NCBI GenBank assembly: GCA_903958115.1
Contig: CAJBRS010000035.1
Location: 1 to 16,567 of the forward strand
DNA: 16,567 nt
Source: an uncultured bacterium
Lineage (GTDB): Bacteria; Patescibacteriota; Minisyncoccia; Phycocordibacterales; CAWITU01
Reading direction: 5' to 3'
Shown here piece by piece: positions 12,539-16,567 of this stretch (the stretch's first letter is position 1; every line of letters starts with the position of its first letter). The notes under the pieces were generated by a model. It saw nothing but the letters and a program-made list of their open reading frames with translations, searched no databases and was not told the DNA's origin. Made by a program: the position numbers and the translations under genes.

Positions 12539-13105
12539 ATGAAAATACTTACAAAAAAAGAAAAAGTGGCAGTGTGGGTGGCTGTGGTTGTCGTCCTTCT
12601 CATGTTTGTCTATGCTGGAGTAGCTTTTAATAATAATCAAGAACAAGGAACAACAGACAACACTCCTGTTATTGATAATTCTGTCATCTCCACTTCAACT
12701 ACAGCCTTAGATATCTCTAATTCTTCAACAACATTAAACAAATCATCACAAACAACAAAAAATATGACACAAACATTATCTGACGGTTTAATTATTACAG
12801 ACGAAACAGTTGGTACAGGAACAGAGGCAAAGAAGGGCGATACAGTAACAGTAAATTATACGGGAACATTCACAGATGGTAAGAAGTTTGATAGTTCCCT
12901 TGATGCTGGAAGAACGCCGTTTTCTTTTACACTTGGAGCAGGGCAAGTTATTGCGGGTTGGGATGAAGGTGTGGCCGGTATGAAAGTGGGAGGTAAGAGG
13001 AAGTTGGTTATCCCTTCTTCTCTTGGGTATGGTTCAAGTGATTATGGTCCAATTCCTGGTGGATCAACGCTCGTCTTTGAAGTTGAATTGCTTGGAGTCA
13101 AATAA
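12539..13105 (+). CDS. Membrane-anchored FKBP-type peptidyl-prolyl isomerase
   Basis: A 188-residue protein: N-terminal membrane helix (about 9-30), a Ser/Thr/Asn-rich linker (about 31-80), then one FKBP domain (about 82-188). The domain shows the family core: DGLIITDETVGTGTEAKKGDTVTVNYTGTFTDGKKFDSS, the FTLGAGQVIAGWDEGVAGMKVGGKRKLVIPSSLGYG segment holding the active-site Val-Ile and Trp, and a closing GGSTLVFEVELLGVK. FKBP enzymes speed cis/trans isomerisation of prolyl bonds and help fold secreted proteins; the anchor and linker place this one outside the membrane, where it could serve the secreted proteins encoded nearby. It lacks the extra IF domain of SlyD. No convincing SD or close -10 is visible; the start at 12539 is supported by the basic residues (KKEK) preceding the helix. 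Confidence 0.92.
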   Translation: MKILTKKEKVAVWVAVVVVLLMFVYAGVAFNNNQEQGTTDNTPVIDNSVISTSTTALDISNSSTTLNKSSQTTKNMTQTLSDGLIITDETVGTGTEAKKGDTVTVNYTGTFTDGKKFDSSLDAGRTPFSFTLGAGQVIAGWDEGVAGMKVGGKRKLVIPSSLGYGSSDYGPIPGGSTLVFEVELLGVK

Positions 13106-13127
13106 CAATTTTCTAAGATTTTAAGAC

Positions 13128-13155
13128 TTGACCAGTATATCATATATGATATACT
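13128..13155 (+). promoter_or_regulatory. Consensus extended promoter of the 13304 small-ORF unit
   Basis: -35 TTGACC (13128-13133), 16-nt spacer and extended -10 TGATATACT (hexamer 13150-13155). Transcription would start near 13162, about 140 nt before the ATG at 13304. Almost all of it downstream of the -35 start lies inside the palindrome at 13131-13158. Confidence 0.6.
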
Positions 13156-13158
13156 GGT
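13131..13158. promoter_or_regulatory. 28-bp perfect palindrome overlapping the promoter: candidate operator
   Basis: A perfect palindrome with half-site ACCAGTATATCATA and no central spacer. It spans the end of the -35, the spacer and the -10, which is where a dimeric repressor would bind. It could instead form a hairpin with a 4-nt loop and a short T-run (TTTTAG), i.e. a weak FKBP terminator; both roles are possible. Confidence 0.55.
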
Positions 13159-13185
13159 TTTAGTATTGAGACTTTGAAAAATAAA

Positions 13186-13320
13186 GAACGACCCTCTTGG
13201 CTGAAGCTCAAGACTCTTGGGACTCACCCAAGAGGGAAGAGTTGGCGCTTAGACCAACAGTTTGCTTGTCGAAGCAAATTACACCCTCGTAATTACAAAT
13301 AATATGAAAGTATTACGAGC
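13186..13320 (+). ncRNA. Structured 5' leader or small RNA ahead of the 13304 ORF
   Basis: A chain of possible stems lies in the spacer: 13192-13200 with 13228-13236 (9 bp), which excludes 13214-13221 with 13227-13234 (8 bp, 5-nt loop); 13241-13245 with 13254-13258; 13259-13267 with 13272-13280 (9 bp including one G-U, GTCG loop); and 13286-13293 with 13312-13319 (8 bp), whose loop holds the ATG at 13304. The mutually exclusive first pair and the trapped start codon suggest cis-regulation. It matches no RNA family I recognise. Confidence 0.4.
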
Positions 13321-13516
13321 CGTCGGTATGACGATTGCCATTATTTCACTGCGACTTCTTATGCCGCAGGTATGGCATGGTTTTGAGCAAACTCTTCTCG
13401 CGTTCTTTGGGGCCATGCAGACAGTGCTGGGAAATGTTTCTGCTAACGGTGCACACGGCACAGCTAGCGTTATCATGACCCCATCATTCTTTCCACAAGG
13501 TCCCTCAACTCCTTAG
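13304..13516 (+). CDS. Small hydrophobic protein of unknown function (70 aa)
   Basis: From ATG 13304 the protein has 70 residues; an in-frame TTG at 13262 would add 14, but lies inside a stable hairpin, so 13304 is preferred. MKVLRAVGMTIAIISLRLLMP is a basic start followed by a hydrophobic helix, then VWHGFEQTLLAFFGAMQTVLG forms a second amphipathic helix, ending in a Gly/Ala/Pro-rich tail (ANGAHGTASVIMTP...FPQGPSTP). I recall similar one- or two-helix small proteins in Patescibacteria but no function. The gene is flanked by a consensus promoter, structured leader and strong terminator, so it forms a self-contained unit of about 410 nt. A toxin-like or signalling peptide is conceivable, but nothing specific supports it. 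Confidence 0.6.
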   Translation: MKVLRAVGMTIAIISLRLLMPQVWHGFEQTLLAFFGAMQTVLGNVSANGAHGTASVIMTPSFFPQGPSTP

Positions 13517-13533
13517 AGGAGAATGACAAATTT

Positions 13534-13570
13534 AAAACGCCACCCGATCAATTTCGAGCGGCGTTTTTTT
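13534..13570 (+). terminator. Rho-independent terminator after the 13304 ORF
   Basis: AAAACGCC (13534-13541) pairs with GGCGTTTT (13560-13567) and the T-run extends to 13570. The 18-nt loop may hold a short inner pairing. It follows the stop at 13516 by 17 nt and insulates the tgt gene. Confidence 0.85.
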
Positions 13571-13600
13571 GTTGTAAAAGATATGACATGGTGAGGTTTT

Positions 13601-13606
13601 TATAGT
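13601..13606 (+). promoter_or_regulatory. Candidate -10 element of tgt
   Basis: TATAGT lies 12 nt before the ATG at 13619, after the terminator at 13534-13570, so a promoter is needed here. No well-spaced -35 was found. Confidence 0.35.
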
Positions 13607-13618
13607 AAGCTTTGGCCA

Positions 13619-14827
13619 ATGTCGAAAATTAAATTCACTATCGAAAAGAAACTACCAGGCAAGCTTGGTCGTGCCGGCACGATAGAAACCCCTCATGGTG
13701 TTATTAAAACACCTTCTTTTGTGACGGTCGGTACTAAGGCCACTGTTAAAGGATTGACTACCGAACAGATTGTGGAATCTGGTGCTCAGGTGGTTCTGGC
13801 TAATACTTATCACCTATATCTACAACCCGGGCAAAAGGCTGTTAGGCAGGCTGGGGGACTTAATAAGATGATGGATTGGCATGGGCCAACCATGACAGAT
13901 TCTGGTGGTTTTCAGGTATTTTCACTTGGTGCTGCCTACGGAAAGAACATTAGTAAGTTTGCTAAGGGGGAAGAAGAAGCGGCTATTGCAGCTCCTCATA
14001 GATTGAAACGTCAAGACGATGAAATAATAAAAATTGCTAAGATAGATGCTGATGGTGTGATGTTTCGATCTAATATAGACGGCAGTGCTCATTATTTTAC
14101 TCCGGAAAAATCTATTGAGATTCAACATGACATTGGTGCAGATATAATTTTTGCTTTTGATGAATGTACTTCACCAAGCGAACCATACAACTATCAGGCG
14201 GAGGCACTTGATCGAACGCACCGCTGGGCAAAGCGTAGTCTAGATCATCATAAAAAGAATGGATCGCCCTGCGCCCTTTTCGGGATCGTTCAAGGTGGGC
14301 GTTATGAAAATCTCCGTAAGGAAAGTGCTGCAGCTATTTCAGCGATGGACTTTGATGGTTTTGGTATTGGTGGGTCATTTGCAAAAGAAGATATGACTAC
14401 CGCTGTGGAGTGGGTTAATAGTGTTTTACCAGAAGAAAAACCTCGACACTTACTAGGTATAGGGGAGCCAGAAGATTTGTTTGGAGCTGTTGAAAATGGT
14501 TGTGATCTTTTTGATTGCGTCGCGCCGACTCGCCTTGGCAGGACTGGTACCTTTTATACTAAACGTGGAAAGATAAATATTCTGAATTCGAAATATAGAA
14601 ATAATTTAGACCCAGTCGACGATGACTGCGGTTGCTATACTTGCAAGAATTTTACAAAAGCATATGTAGCCCATCTTTTTCGTGCCGAAGAAATGCTCGG
14701 TTGTGTTTTAGGTTCAATTCATAATTTGTATTTTATAAATCATTTAGTGATGAAAATGAGGCAGACTATTATTGATGGCAACTTCAGTGAATTCAAGGAA
14801 AGTTTTTTGAGGGAGTACGGAAATTAG
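13619..14827 (+). CDS. tgt: Queuine/preQ1 tRNA-guanine transglycosylase
   Basis: A 402-residue Tgt, which swaps guanine 34 in the anticodon of Asp, Asn, His and Tyr tRNAs for the queuosine precursor. Key residues: DSGGFQVF (Asp94, base binding/proton acceptor), FDECTSPS (180-187), FGIVQGG (221-227), LGIGEPEDL, FDCVAPTRLGRTGTFYT with nucleophile Asp299, and the zinc set Cys337, Cys339, Cys342 and His368. The zinc C-to-H spacing (26) equals that of the Zymomonas enzyme. Two oddities: an insert of roughly 20-30 residues (about 110-140, KFAKGEEEAAIAAPHRLKRQ region) before the FRSNIDGS block, making it longer than the usual ~375, and GIGGSFAKEDM where most bacteria have GGLAVGE. These suggest a divergent clade. 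No other queuosine genes are in the window, so preQ1 or queuine is made elsewhere or scavenged. Confidence 0.97.
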   Translation: MSKIKFTIEKKLPGKLGRAGTIETPHGVIKTPSFVTVGTKATVKGLTTEQIVESGAQVVLANTYHLYLQPGQKAVRQAGGLNKMMDWHGPTMTDSGGFQVFSLGAAYGKNISKFAKGEEEAAIAAPHRLKRQDDEIIKIAKIDADGVMFRSNIDGSAHYFTPEKSIEIQHDIGADIIFAFDECTSPSEPYNYQAEALDRTHRWAKRSLDHHKKNGSPCALFGIVQGGRYENLRKESAAAISAMDFDGFGIGGSFAKEDMTTAVEWVNSVLPEEKPRHLLGIGEPEDLFGAVENGCDLFDCVAPTRLGRTGTFYTKRGKINILNSKYRNNLDPVDDDCGCYTCKNFTKAYVAHLFRAEEMLGCVLGSIHNLYFINHLVMKMRQTIIDGNFSEFKESFLREYGN

Positions 14828-14868
14828 CCAGAATTCACTTGAAAGGTTTCGTCTAACGTGATTGGTTG

Positions 14869-14877
14869 TGATACAAT
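14869..14877 (+). promoter_or_regulatory. Extended -10 element of the TPR gene
   Basis: TGATACAAT (hexamer TACAAT at 14872-14877) ends 7 nt before the ATG at 14885, giving a leaderless mRNA covering the TPR and Cys-rich genes. Confidence 0.5.
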
Positions 14878-14884
14878 TTAACTA

Positions 14885-15955
14885 ATGAATAAGACAAAAA
14901 AAATTTGGCTTTGGTCAGTACTATTTTTAATATTAATTTTAGGTATCATATTTTGTTGGTTCTCTTATAAGGGTGTCGCAAGGTCTTTTAATAAAAGTCC
15001 TGAGGGTATCCAAGCAATCGCTGATTTTCATAACAACGATCTAGATGGTGCTATAAATAAAACTGAATCGTATTTAAATAACAATCCGAAAGATATATCA
15101 GGATTGTTGTTACTTGCCACTTCATACGAACAAAAAGGAAGTCTTGAATTCAAAGAGAAACAATATGGCGATCTAGCAATACAAACAGCTAATAAGGTCT
15201 TAGCCATTGATTCTAACAATGCTGAAGCATATAGAATAATAGGTTATGCTTATGAGATCGAGCAGAATTACACAGATGCTATTTCAAACTACAGCAAGTC
15301 TATCTCTCTTGACCCAAAAAGTGCTTTAGCCTTGGAAAGCCGAGGTCATGCTTACTATTTAATGGGTGATGATAAAAAAGCTACGGATGATTTTAATGCG
15401 TCCTTGACCATTAATCCCAATATGGATGCCGCATTGCTAAACTTAGCCAGAATTTCATACAATGCAGGAGATAATAAAACAGCATTGGAATATATAGCCA
15501 GAGTTTCAGATACAAATCCTTCTGTGTCTCTAATGTCAGATAAAGATGTTCTTTCAGGACTTATCAAAGAATCTGCTTTTGATATTGACGGTGCTTTAAC
15601 TGATTTCAATAAAGCTCTGGCTTTAGATTCGAAGTCTGCATACGTCATAACGAATGTTGCCATCGTAAAGATGATTTTGCTGTTAGAAAAAGGGAAGACT
15701 ATAGATGGTAACGAGATAAATAAACTAATGGCCGATATTGAAAGATCTATCGCCATAGACCCAAATCAGACCCTTTCTTATGTAACACTTGGGAAAATGA
15801 AAGTGCTTACGGGTGATGCAAAAGGATCACAGGAAGAATTCCAAAAAGCAAAAGAAGTTGTGCCGTATGACATTACCTTGAGTGCTTCGCAGAAAAAGAA
15901 CACTCTGGATGATATTGATGGTTTATTAGATACAAAGATCACTAAAACAAAATAA
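14885..15955 (+). CDS. Membrane-anchored TPR-repeat protein
   Basis: A 356-residue protein with an N-terminal membrane helix (about 8-28, after MNKTKKI) and at least five TPR-like helix pairs. The clearest are AEAYRIIGYAYEIEQNYTDAISNYSKSISLDPKS (about 113-146), ALESRGHAYYLMGDDKKATDDFNASLTINPNM (149-180), ALLNLARISYNAGDNKTALEYI (183-204), DGALTDFNKALALDSKS (about 235-251) and TLSYVTLGKMKVLTGDAKGSQEEFQKAKEVVP (about 299-330). The Gly/Tyr/Ala/Pro positions of TPR consensus are met in each. It most likely sits outside the cytoplasmic membrane as a protein-binding scaffold. The next gene, a secreted Cys-rich protein, starts 1 nt after its stop, so they are one operon and the TPR domain may bind, assemble or chaperone that protein. 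This pairing is inference. Confidence 0.87.
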   Translation: MNKTKKIWLWSVLFLILILGIIFCWFSYKGVARSFNKSPEGIQAIADFHNNDLDGAINKTESYLNNNPKDISGLLLLATSYEQKGSLEFKEKQYGDLAIQTANKVLAIDSNNAEAYRIIGYAYEIEQNYTDAISNYSKSISLDPKSALALESRGHAYYLMGDDKKATDDFNASLTINPNMDAALLNLARISYNAGDNKTALEYIARVSDTNPSVSLMSDKDVLSGLIKESAFDIDGALTDFNKALALDSKSAYVITNVAIVKMILLLEKGKTIDGNEINKLMADIERSIAIDPNQTLSYVTLGKMKVLTGDAKGSQEEFQKAKEVVPYDITLSASQKKNTLDDIDGLLDTKITKTK

Positions 15956-15956
15956 T

Positions 15957-16567
15957 ATGAAGAACAAAATAATTTTTCTTATGTGTCTTATGGTCTTGAG
16001 TGGTGCGATCATCTTCTCACCGAAAGAGGCTTCTGCACACAGTGGTTGGAAGTGTTGGTCGTCTGCAGTTACATACGATAATGGTGTCACGACTTATAAT
16101 TTTAAAGTCTGTGGATACACACAGTCTGGACATGGTAATGAACTGGCCGCTGTAGTCGGTAACCCAGCTTTGGCATACGCTACTTATTTTGCTCCAGTTT
16201 CTTGTGGAAATTGGACTGTTAGTCTTATATCTTCTTACACTGATCCTAAAAATGGTTCTTGTGGAACTATTAACGGAACCAACCAAACCTGGCCATCTTC
16301 TGGAACATGGTGTTCTGCTGGAACACAGAGCGATTGGACACAAAAAGGTGACCAGAGCAATAGTAACCTCTGGAAGTGGTCGTGTAATGGATCAAACGGA
16401 GGAACAAATGCTTCCTGTTCGTTTACACAACAGTGTGGCGCGGGTCAGGTGTTGTCAAATGGCTCTTGTGTCAGTACCTCTTGCTCCAATGGTGCTACAA
16501 ATTATCCAACTTGTACTACTGACAATGGTGGTGCTTGTTTGAATGGTGATACTAATCCTCCAACTTG
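15957..16567 (+). CDS. Secreted Cys/Trp/Thr-rich surface protein, N-terminal part
   Basis: An open frame of at least 203 codons that continues past the window. It begins with a clear signal peptide (MKNKIIFLMCLMVLSGAIIF, ending ASA just before HS, cleavage near residue 29). The mature part is rich in Gly, Ser, Thr, Asn, Trp and Cys. An early segment (about 32-85) contains WKCWSSAVTYDN and FKVCGYTQSG. Later modules read CGTINGTNQTWPSSGTWCSAGT and WKWSCNGSNGGTNASCSF, the Trp-x-Cys-x-Gly-x-Asn-Gly-Gly pattern seen in many Patescibacteria cell-surface proteins, followed by CGAGQVLSNGSCV and further CS/CT pairs. Paired cysteines suggest disulfide bonds outside the cell. I would expect adhesion, pilus or surface layer roles, but no function is shown. 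It is co-transcribed with the TPR gene. Confidence 0.8.
   Translation, partial: MKNKIIFLMCLMVLSGAIIFSPKEASAHSGWKCWSSAVTYDNGVTTYNFKVCGYTQSGHGNELAAVVGNPALAYATYFAPVSCGNWTVSLISSYTDPKNGSCGTINGTNQTWPSSGTWCSAGTQSDWTQKGDQSNSNLWKWSCNGSNGGTNASCSFTQQCGAGQVLSNGSCVSTSCSNGATNYPTCTTDNGGACLNGDTNPPT

Noticed and set aside
13186..13300. Known housekeeping RNA (tmRNA, SRP RNA, RNase P, 6S) or a tRNA
   Set aside because: None of the sequence signatures I know for these RNAs, nor a TTCGANTC-type T-loop, is present.
16017..16542. Opposite-strand and alternate-frame ORFs over the Cys-rich gene
   Set aside because: They overlap a frame with a clear signal peptide and Cys/Trp modules; their own composition is unlike a protein and they lack start signals.
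1..16567. Recoded UGA (Gly or Trp) as in SR1/Gracilibacteria or mycoplasmas
   Set aside because: Several well-defined proteins end at TGA with the expected family length, for example the gene ending at 671 and apbE at 8238.
1..16567. CRISPR array, transposase, integrase or prophage genes
   Set aside because: No direct repeats with regular unique spacers, no recombinase motifs and no terminal inverted repeats with target duplications were found.

Overview
This window looks like chromosome from a small-genome, AT-leaning bacterium, most likely of the Candidate Phyla Radiation (Patescibacteria, Parcubacteria-like). That is an inference from gene style: short intergenic gaps, a Tgt with an unusual insert, a compact TPC-type P1B ATPase, a Cys-rich secreted protein of a kind common in these genomes, and several conserved small proteins of unknown role. 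TGA is used as a stop, so the code is standard. No tRNA, rRNA, insertion sequence or CRISPR array was seen.

Layout. Positions 1-3934 (+): the tail of a TspO/MBR protein, a conserved unknown protein, a DgkA-family lipid kinase, a SulP anion transporter, a slipin/SPFH protein and a deoxyribosyltransferase-like protein, closed by a hairpin at 3936-3967 shared with the convergent gene. Positions 3978-5072 (-): a prephenate-dehydratase-like ACT protein behind a promoter, a phenylalanine-rich 21-codon leader peptide and a perfect 25-bp terminator hairpin, i.e. a textbook-style attenuator. Positions 5075-9715 (+): a compact operon of a P1B-type metal ATPase, a membrane-anchored FMN-binding protein, an ApbE flavin transferase and an NqrB/RnfD-like membrane protein fused to a ferredoxin-reductase-type flavin domain. 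Together the last three resemble a minimal transmembrane flavin electron chain from cytoplasmic NAD(P)H to an extracytoplasmic FMN, and the pump links it to a metal. Positions 9757-12156: a SanA/YdcF-like DUF218 protein convergent with a secreted S9 peptidase. Positions 12127-13570 (+): a small two-helix membrane protein, a heptad-repeat spacer, a membrane-anchored FKBP isomerase, and an isolated unit with a palindromic promoter, a structured 5' leader, a small hydrophobic protein and a terminator. Positions 13601-16567 (+): Tgt, a TPR protein and the start of a Cys-rich secreted protein cut by the window end.

Regulation. About nine genes have a -10 box (often the extended form TGnTAnnnT) ending only 6-10 nt before the ATG, which points to leaderless mRNAs. 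Two exceptions are informative: the PDT-like gene, which has a good Shine-Dalgarno and lies behind the attenuator, and the small hydrophobic gene at 13304, whose transcript would carry about 140 nt of structured leader.

The best candidates for something undescribed are the Phe-leader attenuator controlling a PDT homologue whose catalytic motifs are eroded, the ATPase-flavin operon, and the palindrome/structured-leader unit at 13128-13570.
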